NCBI GenBank assembly: GCA_900555555.1
Contig: USLK01000001.1
Span: forward strand, 62,001 to 126,000
Reading direction: 5' to 3'
DNA from: an uncultured Collinsella sp.
Lineage (GTDB): Bacteria > Actinomycetota > Coriobacteriia > Coriobacteriales > Coriobacteriaceae
Length of the DNA stretch: 64,000 nt
In this document: piece after piece, positions 53,048 to 61,053 of the stretch
How positions within the stretch are numbered: position 1 is the stretch's first letter
Layout of the letters: each line of letters opens with the position of its first letter
The notes under the pieces: model-generated
The model's database searches: none
What the model was told of the DNA's origin: nothing
What the model saw: the letters and a program-made list of their open reading frames with translations, nothing else
Program-made: the position numbers and the translations under genes

Positions 53048-53584
53048 CTACTTGGCGGCCTTACCGAGCTTGCGGCGAATGTGCTCGTCCTGGTAGTGGA
53101 TACCCTTGCCCTTGTAAGGCTCGGGCGGGCGCTTAGCGCGGATCTCAGCAGCGACCTGACCGACCATCTGCTTGGAGATGCCCTTGACAACGATGTGGGT
53201 GTTGTCCGGAACCTCGAGGGTGATGCCCTCGGGCTGCTCAACAAACACGGGGTGGGAGAAGCCGAGGGAGAGCTCGAGCTTCTTGCCCTTCTGCTGAACA
53301 CGGTAGCCGACGCCGGAGAGCTCCAGGGTCTTCTGGTAGCCCTCGGACACGCCGATGACCATGTTCTGGATCAGAGCACGGGTGAGGCCGTGCATAGCAC
53401 GAGCGGTGCGCTCGTCGTTGTCGCGAGTAACGATGACCTCGTTGTTCTCGACAACAGCGTTGATCTCCTCGTGGAGATCGTACTCAAGGGTGCCCTTGGA
53501 ACCCTTGATGGCGACATGCTTGCCGTCAACTGCCACTTCGACTCCGGCGGGAATCTGGACAGGCTTCTTACCGATACGGGACAC
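53048..53584 (-). CDS. rplF: 50S ribosomal protein L6
   Basis: A 178-residue protein: MSRIGKKPVQIPAGVEVAVDGKHVAIKGSKG, then YRVQQKGKKLELSLGFSHPV and the C-terminal RAKRPPEPYKGKGIHY. It binds near the sarcin-ricin loop. The gap to rplR is 69 bp and carries a CCAGCAC/GTGCTGG hairpin at 53004-53025 that lacks a T tract. Confidence 0.97.
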   Translation of the reverse strand: MSRIGKKPVQIPAGVEVAVDGKHVAIKGSKGTLEYDLHEEINAVVENNEVIVTRDNDERTARAMHGLTRALIQNMVIGVSEGYQKTLELSGVGYRVQQKGKKLELSLGFSHPVFVEQPEGITLEVPDNTHIVVKGISKQMVGQVAAEIRAKRPPEPYKGKGIHYQDEHIRRKLGKAAK

Positions 53585-53614
53585 GGTGTCTCCTTCCTTC
53601 TACGCGCCGTCGAA

Positions 53615-54013
53615 TTACCAGATGAGAGCGACGACCTCGCCGCCGACGCCCAGCTTGCGAGCATCACGGTCGGCCATTACGCCCTTGCTGGTGGAAACGA
53701 TCGCGGTACCAAGGCCGCCACGGACGCGGGGAAGATCGGCAACGCCGGCGTACTTGCGCAGACCAGGCTTGGAGTAGCGCTTGATGCCGTTGATGACCTT
53801 CGTCTTCTTGGGGCCGTACTTAAGGGTGATGTGCAGGGTCTTAGACGGAGCGGTATCCTCGACGGAATAGCTCTCGATGTAGCCCTCCTCGCAGATAACG
53901 CGAGCGATCTCGACGAGCTTCTTGCTGCTCGGCATCGAGACCTCTGCCTTGTTCGCAGCATTGCCGTTGCGGATGCGCGTAAGCATGTCTGCGATCGGGT
54001 CAGTGAGATTCAT
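53615..54013 (-). CDS. rpsH: 30S ribosomal protein S8
   Basis: A 132-residue primary rRNA-binding protein: [39 protein letters not shown], and the C-terminal [37 protein letters not shown]. In E. coli S8 represses the spc operon through a site at rplE; here the rplE 5' region is rebuilt by the insertion. Confidence 0.97.
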   Translation of the reverse strand: MNLTDPIADMLTRIRNGNAANKAEVSMPSSKKLVEIARVICEEGYIESYSVEDTAPSKTLHITLKYGPKKTKVINGIKRYSKPGLRKYAGVADLPRVRGGLGTAIVSTSKGVMADRDARKLGVGGEVVALIW

Positions 54014-54137
54014 GCGGATTCTCCTTCGTTCTTTGATGAGTCCGTGTCACCGGTTCTTTACCACCCATAGTGGAAAAGCCTACCTGACACGTCTTCCGTG
54101 CGCGTGCCCCCTTTCGGGACCGCGCGCTGGCAGTGAC
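54014..54137 (-). promoter_or_regulatory. Structured spacer between rpsZ and rpsH
   Basis: A gap of 124 bp in an otherwise tight operon. Inverted repeats GTGTCA (54044-54049) and TGACAC (54085-54090) enclose a smaller CCAC/GTGG pair. A second GC-rich hairpin, GCGCG..CCCG / GGGG..CGCGC, lies at 54098-54126. There is no T tract, so an RNA leader or processing site is likelier than a terminator. Confidence 0.4.
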
Positions 54138-54323
54138 TTACCAGCTGGCCTTCTTGATGCCGGGAAGCTCGCCCTTGAGCGCCAGCTCGCGGAAGCAGAC
54201 ACGGCACAGGCCGAACTTACGGTAAACAGAATGCGGACGGCCGCAGCGCTGGCAGCGCGTGTACTCGCGAGTCGAGAACTTCTGCTTGCGATTGCACTTG
54301 ACGATCATCGATGTCTTAGCCAC
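54138..54323 (-). CDS. rpsZ: 30S ribosomal protein S14, type Z
   Basis: A 61-residue zinc-binding short S14: [48 protein letters not shown]. The CxxC-x12-CxxC pattern (CQRCG and CRVC) binds zinc. It sits between rplE and rpsH as usual. Confidence 0.97.
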   Translation of the reverse strand: MAKTSMIVKCNRKQKFSTREYTRCQRCGRPHSVYRKFGLCRVCFRELALKGELPGIKKASW

Positions 54324-54410
54324 TTATTTCCTCCTCACATATGAGTCAAAACCCCAGGACGGCGCCGCGCAATCCGTACGCGCCGCCGTGCGATCCTGAG
54401 GTAAAAGAAC

Positions 54411-54968
54411 CTATTTCTTGAACGGGAACCCGAAGGCATCGAGAAGGGCCTTGGCCTCTTCATCGGTCTTCGCGGTCGTCACGAAGGTGATGTCCATACC
54501 ACGGGTGTGGTCGACGGAGTCGAAGTCAACCTCGGGGAAGATGAGCTGCTCGGTAACGCCCATGGAGAAGTTGCCACGGCCGTCGAAGCTCTTAGCGGAG
54601 ATGCCGCGGAAGTCGCGGATACGGGGGATAGCCACAGAGGTCAGACGATCGAAGAACTCCCACATGCGGTCGCCGCGCAGGGTGACCTTGGCGCCGATCG
54701 GCATACCTGCACGCAGCTTGAAGGATGCGATGGACTTACGGGCGCGGGTGATCATCGGCTGCTGGCCGGTGATGGTGCGCAGGTCGCGGACGGCACCGTC
54801 GATTGCCTTGGAATCGGTGGCAGCCTCGCCAACACCCATGTTGACGACGATCTTCTCGAACTTCGGGATCATCATAACGTTGGGGTAGTTGAACTTGTCC
54901 TGCATCAGCTGCTTGACCTCGTTGTTGTACTTGGTCTTAAGACGCGGAACGTACTTCTCTTCAGCCAT
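54411..54968 (-). CDS. rplE: 50S ribosomal protein L5
   Basis: A 185-residue 5S rRNA-associated protein: [62 protein letters not shown], and the C-terminal [20 protein letters not shown] at 54968 has AAAAGGAGTGAAC upstream. The gene normally directly follows rplX; here rplX is 8.4 kb away, so this half of the operon needs its own promoter. Confidence 0.97.
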   Translation of the reverse strand: MAEEKYVPRLKTKYNNEVKQLMQDKFNYPNVMMIPKFEKIVVNMGVGEAATDSKAIDGAVRDLRTITGQQPMITRARKSIASFKLRAGMPIGAKVTLRGDRMWEFFDRLTSVAIPRIRDFRGISAKSFDGRGNFSMGVTEQLIFPEVDFDSVDHTRGMDITFVTTAKTDEEAKALLDAFGFPFKK

Positions 54969-55107
54969 GTTCACTCCTTTTGGGGTTTTAAGCACGGGAT
55001 TGGCCTCGTGGGTTAGCCTCGTGCCTCCTGACGTGCGCCATGCCCGCGATGGCTTTCTTGGGCATGACGAATTGACGGCAGGAGCCGACAAAACAGTCGT
55101 TACTATA
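54969..55107 (-). promoter_or_regulatory. Putative new promoter and leader of the rplE operon
   Basis: Read on the minus strand, a TATAGT -10-like box (55102-55107) would start transcription near 55095. It would give a leader of about 125 nt with hairpins CATGCCC/GGGCATG (55039-55066) and GCACG/CGTGC (54992-55024), the latter containing two direct CACGAGG copies. The -35 match is poor, so promoter placement is uncertain. An ORF on the opposite strand here is not credible. Confidence 0.35.
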
Positions 55108-55245
55108 CGCTTATGCGGCGACGATTGCCACCGCAACTTCATGTGTGCAGGTAAATCCATAAATCGCGACCAACGGCGGATGGAGATCGATATGGGCTGG
55201 CTTGACTGGATGACAGGCGCCTGAAACGCCCGTTGATTTCCAAAC
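55108..55245. other. Intergenic DNA at the left edge of the intruding segment
   Basis: No gene seen between the rplE leader and the repeats. Codon patterns on either strand look random. Confidence 0.4.
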
Positions 55246-55333
55246 CAAACGAAAGTCACATTTTCGCCTTTCTGTTCGTGACTTTCGTTTGATCTGGAGC
55301 AGGGCCTCCCGTCCAAATCAAACGAAAGTCACA
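55246..55333. repeat. Three copies of a 14-15 bp motif near the rplE breakpoint
   Basis: CAAACGAAAGTCACA is at 55246-55260 and again at 55319-55333. The reverse complement GTGACTTTCGTTTG lies between them at 55278-55291. Copies 1 and 2 can form a hairpin. Copies 1 and 3 share extra flanking bases (CCAAAY before, ATT after). These could be operators of a dimeric regulator or footprints of a recombination event. Confidence 0.85.
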
Positions 55334-55362
55334 TTGCCAAGCTGAACTCCGTGGCAAAAGTC

Positions 55363-55405
55363 TGGTTCGAAGCAGATGGGAGCATGCCGCATTTGCTTCG
55401 AACCA
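55363..55405. repeat. 12-bp perfect inverted repeat TGGTTCGAAGCA
   Basis: TGGTTCGAAGCA (55363-55374) and TGCTTCGAACCA (55394-55405) are exact reverse complements, 19 bp apart. There is no T tract directly after, so it is not a standard terminator. It lies just beyond the stop of the ATPase gene. Confidence 0.8.
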
Positions 55406-55436
55406 ATAGCCGCCCATCAATCCTGAGCAAATTCAC

Positions 55437-56519
55437 TCAAGTATGCACGCATGAGGGGGATGTCAAAATCCAGAGCCCGCCCGGACGCTCGCCGATCACC
55501 CCTTGTCCCAAGAGGCGCCGCTTATATGTGGACGCGTAGCCGTTGCTCACGCCCATTCGACCGGCGATATCGGTCAGACGGCTCCCGTGCTCATCCTTGA
55601 GCATGGCAAGAGCGAACTCCCGATCTTTACGCGACATCTCACGATATGTCACATCGAGCACGCCCCTGCTGAAGTCCTCGCGCGCTTCTTCGATGCCCCG
55701 TGCTACGCTCGCGGAATCGAGCGTTTCCCGGTCCCAGGCCTCTTCCCATGCGAAATATCCAACCAGCTGCAACATATAGGCGAAGCCGTCTGTGGCCCGC
55801 GTGGCAGAGCCCAATGCCGCATCTTCTATCGTCTTGCCCGCACTCTCGATAGTCCTCCTGAGCGCAAGCCTCACTTCGGTCTCATCGATGCTGCCGATAT
55901 GGCGCTGACGTGCACGCCGCAAGAACGACGCCCGGTCATCTGATATGAGTGCGGTCACATCGGAGGGAAGCCCGGCCATAACGAGAGCGACCTTGTGTCC
56001 CCCGCGAATCAGAAGTTGGTAAATCGAGGCGAGCATCACCACTTCATCGACCGACGGCGTGACTTCGTCGACCGTGATGAGCAGGGCGCTTCCCTGCTGC
56101 TCGATCTTTTCGAGGAGCGCCTCGATGCGCGCACGCCAGTTCGACGTCTCCGGTTCCGAGAAAACCCATTCCAGACTGAGCAGCTGGCCAAGCCCCACGG
56201 CGGAGAGCCTCCGCCCCGGCTCCCGCTCGATCAGATGAGCCGCGGCCTTCCCCGCCTGCTGGATGATGTCTTCAAGCATGCCCGGAACGGCCACCGCGTC
56301 GACCGTGAGCCACCCATGCGATCGTGCGACATCGCCGATGCGGGAAAGAAGTGTCGTCTTTCCCGTTCCGCGGGCACCGACCAATATCGTCGAAAGGTTT
56401 GGATTGCCCGGCCCGTCCTCGAACGCCCTTGACATCTCCCGGAGCAATCGGTCGCGCCCCGCCAAGAACGGCGGAACCATTCCAAATGTCGGAGTGAATG
56501 GATTGCGTCTTCCCTCCAC
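55437..56519 (-). CDS. AAA+/P-loop ATPase with C-terminal winged helix
   Basis: A 360-residue ATP-binding protein. From NPFTPTFGMVPPFLAGRDRLL it shows Walker A GARGTGKTTLLSRI, a Walker B in ALLITVDEVTPSVDEV, a sensor-like ALVMAGLPSDV, and a C-terminal winged-helix-like region (LTDIAGRMGVSNGYASTYKRRLLGQGVI). This resembles ORC/Cdc6-like AAA ATPases common in Actinobacteria; function unknown. GTG at 56519 is preferred: AGGGGAG precedes it and family members start near the NPFTP segment. The frame is open back to an ATG at 56600, in an AT-rich joint. Confidence 0.75.
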   Translation of the reverse strand: MEGRRNPFTPTFGMVPPFLAGRDRLLREMSRAFEDGPGNPNLSTILVGARGTGKTTLLSRIGDVARSHGWLTVDAVAVPGMLEDIIQQAGKAAAHLIEREPGRRLSAVGLGQLLSLEWVFSEPETSNWRARIEALLEKIEQQGSALLITVDEVTPSVDEVVMLASIYQLLIRGGHKVALVMAGLPSDVTALISDDRASFLRRARQRHIGSIDETEVRLALRRTIESAGKTIEDAALGSATRATDGFAYMLQLVGYFAWEEAWDRETLDSASVARGIEEAREDFSRGVLDVTYREMSRKDREFALAMLKDEHGSRLTDIAGRMGVSNGYASTYKRRLLGQGVIGERPGGLWILTSPSCVHT

Positions 56520-57531
56520 TAGCTCTCCCCTCTGCCATGTAGTATATTTTTCCAATTTTCGACTTCTTTTGCAGATTTCGACTTCGCGCGGAATAGTCAT
56601 CGGTGGCCCCTTCCCATGTGCCCTTCTTGAAGAACTGCCAGAACGTCTGCCCCTCGGGTATGGCGCTGCGAACGTCGTCCGAAAGCCCGAGGGCGAGTCG
56701 GGCGAGCCACTGCCTGTCGGCGAGCTTCAGGCCCCTGCCCTCCTTGCCGAACAGTGAGCTTGCGGCGAACCTCCACAGAGCAGCGTTCCTCTCGTCCATC
56801 GCCCCTGCGACGCCCGTCGCGCCCGCAAGCGCGGCGCCCACGTCCCCGAACACATCGATGAAAGCGAACGGCCCGCCGTCGAGGGCCTCGCCGTACTGCG
56901 CGCGCAGGTCTGCGGCGACCGCTTCCCTCATGGCGTCCGTGACGAACTCGCCGGGAGCGAGACGGCTGGCGTACTCCTCCTCGAACGCGTCCACCGCCGC
57001 CTCGTAGGCTACATACGACGAGCGGATCTCGCCGATCGCGGTGCCCTGGGTCCCCGCGAGCGACGAGAGCGCCGACAGGGGCCCCGACACCCCGCCGGCG
57101 GACTCGAGCCCGGATAGGGCCGACTGCGCGGCGGCCACCGCCGCCTCCAGGTCCTCGAGGGACCCGTCGGCGAAATCACACGCGCCCGCCACGTTATGGT
57201 ACGGCTCGAACCTGATGACACGCGGAGACGCCGCTGTCGATAGCGCCGCGGAAAGCAGCGCGTCGCGGGCGGGGGCAAGCTCGCCTTCGAGAGACGCGAG
57301 GGCATCGGCGTACGTGGCTCCCATCGCGGTCAGGCCCTCGGCCAACATCCTGAGTGTCACCTCGAGGTCGGCGTAAGCATGGGACTCGGCGATCATCCAC
57401 GCACCCGACATGAGGTTCGCGAAATTCGAGTTGACCTTACCCACCCTCGCCACGGATTCGCCCGCGCGCGTGGCCGCGGACGAAACAGCCGTCGCCGCTG
57501 ATGAGAACTCATCAATGTCGACCCTGAACAC
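56272..57531 (-). CDS. LXG/WXG100-like T7SS effector remnant, C-terminus lost
   Basis: GTG at 57531 follows AGGAGGCGCTC, 9 nt after the WXG100-like gene. The first ~300 residues (MFRVDIDEFSSAATAVSS..., long Ala-rich helices, Trp-containing W-R-F and F-W-Q-F-F) look like a type VII secretion effector N-terminus. From about 56600 on, the frame runs through an AT-rich joint and then out of phase through the ATPase gene until 56272. That last part is not natural protein. The toxin domain seems to have been cut off by a deletion or by the ATPase junction. No polymorphic-toxin catalytic motif is visible. Confidence 0.6.
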   Translation of the reverse strand: MFRVDIDEFSSAATAVSSAATRAGESVARVGKVNSNFANLMSGAWMIAESHAYADLEVTLRMLAEGLTAMGATYADALASLEGELAPARDALLSAALSTAASPRVIRFEPYHNVAGACDFADGSLEDLEAAVAAAQSALSGLESAGGVSGPLSALSSLAGTQGTAIGEIRSSYVAYEAAVDAFEEEYASRLAPGEFVTDAMREAVAADLRAQYGEALDGGPFAFIDVFGDVGAALAGATGVAGAMDERNAALWRFAASSLFGKEGRGLKLADRQWLARLALGLSDDVRSAIPEGQTFWQFFKKGTWEGATDDYSARSRNLQKKSKIGKIYYMAEGRASGGKTQSIHSDIWNGSAVLGGARPIAPGDVKGVRGRAGQSKPFDDIGRCPRNGKDDTSFPHRRCRTIAWVAHGRRGGRSGHA

Positions 57532-57540
57532 GAGCGCCTC

Positions 57541-57876
57541 CTAATAGATGTAACGCGAGATTTCCCCGCACGCAGGAGTTGCGGATTGGCTTGAAGCTGC
57601 AATCGCCTTATCCATGTCCATAAACGTATCGGCACCCTGCTTGACGTAACCGCTGTGTCTCAGCAGGGAATCCTGAACGGAGGCCAAATAGGACGACGCC
57701 TCGGCGAGCGTTTCCATTGCGCTGGCAGCCGCCCGCCCCTCCCACGCGCCTTCCAACGCCGAAGAGACGGCGGCGATCGAGTCATTTATAGCCTTGAGCT
57801 CCCGCGCCTCTGAATCGTAGCTCTCCACGGCTGATAGGGCCTGTTCGCGGTCGACGATGATTTCCCCCGCGACCAT
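57541..57876 (-). CDS. WXG100/ESAT-6-like small helical protein
   Basis: A 111-residue, two-helix protein with the W-x-G turn in SSALEGAWEGRAAAS. Helix 1 is DREQALSAVESYDSEARELKAINDSIAAVSSAL and helix 2 follows the turn (MDMDKAIAASS near the end). WXG100 proteins are chaperones or substrates of type VII secretion. It lies between DUF4176 (3-nt gap) and the LXG-like gene (9-nt gap), the usual gene order for T7SSb effector modules. SD AAAGGAG. Confidence 0.75.
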   Translation of the reverse strand: MVAGEIIVDREQALSAVESYDSEARELKAINDSIAAVSSALEGAWEGRAAASAMETLAEASSYLASVQDSLLRHSGYVKQGADTFMDMDKAIAASSQSATPACGEISRYIY

Positions 57877-57879
57877 GGG

Positions 57880-58197
57880 CTACTCCTTTCCGTTTTCCGC
57901 GACCCCCTTCGAGCGCATCCGCTCGAAGGGGGCGGTGTTCGCCTCGAGGAAAGCCTGAAACGCAGCTCCTTTGTCGTCCAGATAGCCGAGCTGGTGAAGC
58001 TTGTCGATCATGTGCTTGTCGAAAAAGTATCCCTCATCGGGGACAGTCCGCCCCTCCGGGTACGGGACACCGATATAGTCCCAATAGCGCCCCGACTTCC
58101 CATCGAGCGCCATGACCCCGGCGATCATGACGGGGCGCGAACCGCCCTCGAGCGTGACCACCGTTCCCACGGGAAGCCAATCGTCTTTTGTGATCAT
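57880..58197 (-). CDS. DUF4176 domain protein
   Basis: A 105-residue protein: WLPVGTVVTLEGGSRPVMIAGVM...YWDYIGVPYPEGRTVPDEGYFFDKHMIDKLHQLGY. The D-Y-I-G-x-P-Y-P-E-G core is typical of DUF4176. DUF4176 proteins are commonly encoded beside LXG-type T7SS effectors in Firmicutes and their relatives and are thought to help toxin export or folding. It heads the cassette. SD GGGGGACGTC directly before the ATG. Confidence 0.75.
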   Translation of the reverse strand: MITKDDWLPVGTVVTLEGGSRPVMIAGVMALDGKSGRYWDYIGVPYPEGRTVPDEGYFFDKHMIDKLHQLGYLDDKGAAFQAFLEANTAPFERMRSKGVAENGKE

Positions 58198-58440
58198 GAC
58201 GTCCCCCTCGAGCGCGCCCGCAACGACACGGGCAATCCGGATTCATTAGCGTTTGAGTCTAACCCACAGCCCCCGCCCAGAAGCACGCGCGTCGATAGTC
58301 GTGTGGATCGAGTCGGCGGATGGAGTCGGAGATGACCATCCATCAAAGAGACGCGCTGGATATGAGGAATGGCGCGCGGCTCGCACAAGGCGGTTTCCAT
58401 CTTTATACTTATGCAGTTACACATTTGTCTGGAGCTGCAT
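58198..58440. other. Divergent promoter region between T7SS cassette and U32
   Basis: Two divergent gene starts face away from each other here, so both promoters must lie in these 243 bp. I see no repeat, RNA gene or additional ORF with coding character. Confidence 0.4.
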
Positions 58441-61053
58441 ATGCATTCCCATCCCTCCCCCTCCTCCAAACCCGAACTGCTCGCCCCCGCGGGTGGGCCC
58501 AAGCCGTTCTATGCGGCGCTCGCGGCCGGCGCGGATGCCATCTACTGCGGCATGGGGTCGTTCAACGCCCGGCGCAAGGCCGATAACTTCACTGACGAGA
58601 CGTTCGAGACAGCCTGCCGGGCAGCGCATCTCGCTGGGTCGCGTGTCTATGTGACCGTCAACATCGTCATCAAAGACGAGGAAATGTCCGAGGCGCTCTC
58701 TCTTGTCGACCGTTGCTGGAAGTTCGGTGCCGACGCCTTCATCATCCAGGACTGGGGCCTGTTCTTCGAGATTCGCCGCCTCATGCCCGAGGTGGAGACC
58801 CATATATCGACACAGGCGAATATTCACGACGCCCGCGGCGCCGCCTGGTGTAAAGAGGCCGGCGCCGACCGCGTCACGCTTTCCCGCGAGCTCTCCGTCG
58901 ACGAGATCGCCGCAATCCACAATGCCGTGGACATCGAGCTCGAAGTGTTCTCCCACGGCGCCATCTGCTTTTGCTATTCGGGCATCTGCCTGCTTTCCAG
59001 CTTCACCTCCCATGGACGCTCGGCGAATCGCGGCATGTGCGCGCAGCCCTGCCGCCTGCCTTACGAGCTGATCGACGAAACGGGGCGCTCCTGGTCGAAG
59101 CCGGGTCGCGAGCGTGCCCTATGCCCGCGCGACACCTGCACAGCCTATATGCTCCCCCGCCTGCTGGATGCGGGCGCGCACGCGTTGAAGCTCGAGGGGC
59201 GCATGAAGGCGCCCGACTACGTGCACTCCATCGTGAGCGCCTACCGCGCGCAGCTCGATGACATCCTCGCCGGCCGCGAAATCTCAGACGAGACCGCCCA
59301 GGCCCGCTACCGCCAACTCAAACGCTGCTTCAATCGCGATTTCACTTGCGAGTACCAGGAGGGTCGTTCGGGCGATGAGATGATGAGCTATGAGCGCTCG
59401 AACAACCGAGGCCAGATCGTGGGTGAGGTGCTCGGCAGCAAGCCGCTCGGCAATACGAGGGGCCTGAAACCCGACGACAAGCGCCGTCGTGCCGCCTGGA
59501 CGAGGCTGCATCTTTCCGAGCCGGTGGGCAAGGGCGACCTACTCGAGCTGCGCCACGACGATGAGTTCGATCAGTTCCTCACCGCCATCGCCCCCGAGGA
59601 TGCCCAGGCGGGCGACATCATCGAGTGCCGCACCGCACGGCCCATGCCCGCGGGCGCCCTCGTGCGCCTTATCCGCAGCCAGGCAGCGCTCGACGCCGCC
59701 GAGGCGGCGCTCAAGCGGCCCGTCGCCCGCAAGCGCGCGATCGACGTCCGCGTCGTGGCCCGGGTCGGACAGCCGTTTATCGTTCAACTGACGTGCGTCG
59801 ACGATCCTTCGCTTGTGGGCCGCGCCGAGGGATTCACCGTCGAGGCCGCCAAAACCCGCGCCGTCATCGCCGACGACCTGATCGAGCACGTGGGCCGCAT
59901 GGGATCTTCGCCGTTTGAAGCGGCGTCCTTCGACATCCAGCTTGACGCTGGCTGCGGCATGGGCTTCTCCGCCGTGCACAAGGTGCGCGCGGCCGCCTGC
60001 AGGGCGCTGGAGCAAGCCATTCTCGCCCCGTACGACACACGCATCGAGCATGCACTCGACGGATGCGGCCTCCTGCATGACAAGTCGCAGGCGCTTTCCT
60101 CGCCCACCGTGGCCGAGGGCTCGCTGGCCCTCACCGATACGTGCATCGCTTCGGGGGCGGCGGTACGCGATGAGCGTAATCGACTTGCGTCCACAACCCC
60201 TGCAGCCAAAGCCTCGTGCACGGGAACACTCGGCTGCAACGGCGAAATTTGCGCGCTGGTCGCCTCATGCAACGCCGCTGCCGCCGCGCGCCACGCCGGG
60301 GCAACGCGCATATACATGACGGTTGACGACCTCATCGCCGCAGGGCTCTCCCCTACCGACTGCTCCGCACGCGGCATCATCCCGGTCCTCGATGAAGTCT
60401 CGCGCGAGGTCGATCACAAAAGGCTCGATCCCTGGCTCATGCCCGGCGCCCCCGCAGCCGTGGGCACCATATCTGAGCTCGCGCTTGCGTCTGAGCGGGG
60501 TGCTGTCGCCGAGCTGCGCAGCTGCATCCCGGCGCATAACGTTGCGTGCATGCGAGCGCTTGCATCGCGCGGAGCCGCAGGCGCGTGGCTCTCCCCCGAG
60601 CTCACGCTCACCGAGATCGAACGCATCGCGCCGCAACGCGGGGACATGGAGCTTGGCCTCATGGTGCTCGGACACCCCCGCGTCATGACGAGCGAGCACT
60701 GCGTCCTGCAGGTCGCGGGCGCCTGCATCCACGATTGCGCCTCGTGCCGCCTGCGCATGCACGATTTTAGCCTCAAGAACATCGACGGGCGCATGCTGCC
60801 CGTGCGCACGGGGCTCGACGGGCGCAGCCGCCTCTACGACGGAACCCCGATCGATGCCACCCCGCAGATTCCCCAGCTGCTACGCGCCGGCGTCACGCGC
60901 TTCCTCGTCGACGGCACGCTTCTCGATGCCGATGAGCTGTCCCGTTGGGTTGCACGCGCCAGGCGTGCCCTCGAAGCCGCCCTTGCGGGGCGCACGCCCG
61001 AACGCCGCATGCCCAAAACCTCCTCGGGCTGCCTATTCCAGGGAGTCGAGTGA
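58441..61053 (+). CDS. U32 family peptidase, paralog 2
   Basis: An 870-residue U32-family protein with the core ELLAPAGGPKPFYAALAAGADAIYCGMGSFNAR. HISTQANIHDARGAAWCKEAG, CHGAIC-like SHGAICFCYSGIC, and CAQPCRLPYEL Cys blocks follow. A DUF3656-like middle domain comes before the C-terminal EHCVLQVAGACIHDCASC. Compared with paralog 1 it is about 190 residues longer, mostly in the middle. U32 proteins with this layout act in RNA hydroxylation in E. coli (TrhP, RlhA), but also as proteases or collagenases. Start ATG 58441, SD GGAGCTGCAT. Opposite in direction to the ribosomal genes. Confidence 0.9.
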   Translation: MHSHPSPSSKPELLAPAGGPKPFYAALAAGADAIYCGMGSFNARRKADNFTDETFETACRAAHLAGSRVYVTVNIVIKDEEMSEALSLVDRCWKFGADAFIIQDWGLFFEIRRLMPEVETHISTQANIHDARGAAWCKEAGADRVTLSRELSVDEIAAIHNAVDIELEVFSHGAICFCYSGICLLSSFTSHGRSANRGMCAQPCRLPYELIDETGRSWSKPGRERALCPRDTCTAYMLPRLLDAGAHALKLEGRMKAPDYVHSIVSAYRAQLDDILAGREISDETAQARYRQLKRCFNRDFTCEYQEGRSGDEMMSYERSNNRGQIVGEVLGSKPLGNTRGLKPDDKRRRAAWTRLHLSEPVGKGDLLELRHDDEFDQFLTAIAPEDAQAGDIIECRTARPMPAGALVRLIRSQAALDAAEAALKRPVARKRAIDVRVVARVGQPFIVQLTCVDDPSLVGRAEGFTVEAAKTRAVIADDLIEHVGRMGSSPFEAASFDIQLDAGCGMGFSAVHKVRAAACRALEQAILAPYDTRIEHALDGCGLLHDKSQALSSPTVAEGSLALTDTCIASGAAVRDERNRLASTTPAAKASCTGTLGCNGEICALVASCNAAAAARHAGATRIYMTVDDLIAAGLSPTDCSARGIIPVLDEVSREVDHKRLDPWLMPGAPAAVGTISELALASERGAVAELRSCIPAHNVACMRALASRGAAGAWLSPELTLTEIERIAPQRGDMELGLMVLGHPRVMTSEHCVLQVAGACIHDCASCRLRMHDFSLKNIDGRMLPVRTGLDGRSRLYDGTPIDATPQIPQLLRAGVTRFLVDGTLLDADELSRWVARARRALEAALAGRTPERRMPKTSSGCLFQGVE

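Noticed and set aside
54889..55224. Plus-strand frame reading into the rplE leader
   Set aside because: Antisense to rplE and to its leader; no coding signs.
55246..55333. CRISPR array
   Set aside because: Only three copies of a 14-bp motif, one inverted, with unequal spacing and no cas genes.
55363..55405. tRNA gene suggested by GGTTCGAA
   Set aside because: No acceptor stem, anticodon arm or CCA nearby; it is an inverted repeat, not a T-arm.
56272..56519. Natural C-terminal domain for the LXG-like effector
   Set aside because: This part is the out-of-phase reading of the ATPase N-terminal coding region, so it was not taken as a genuine toxin domain.
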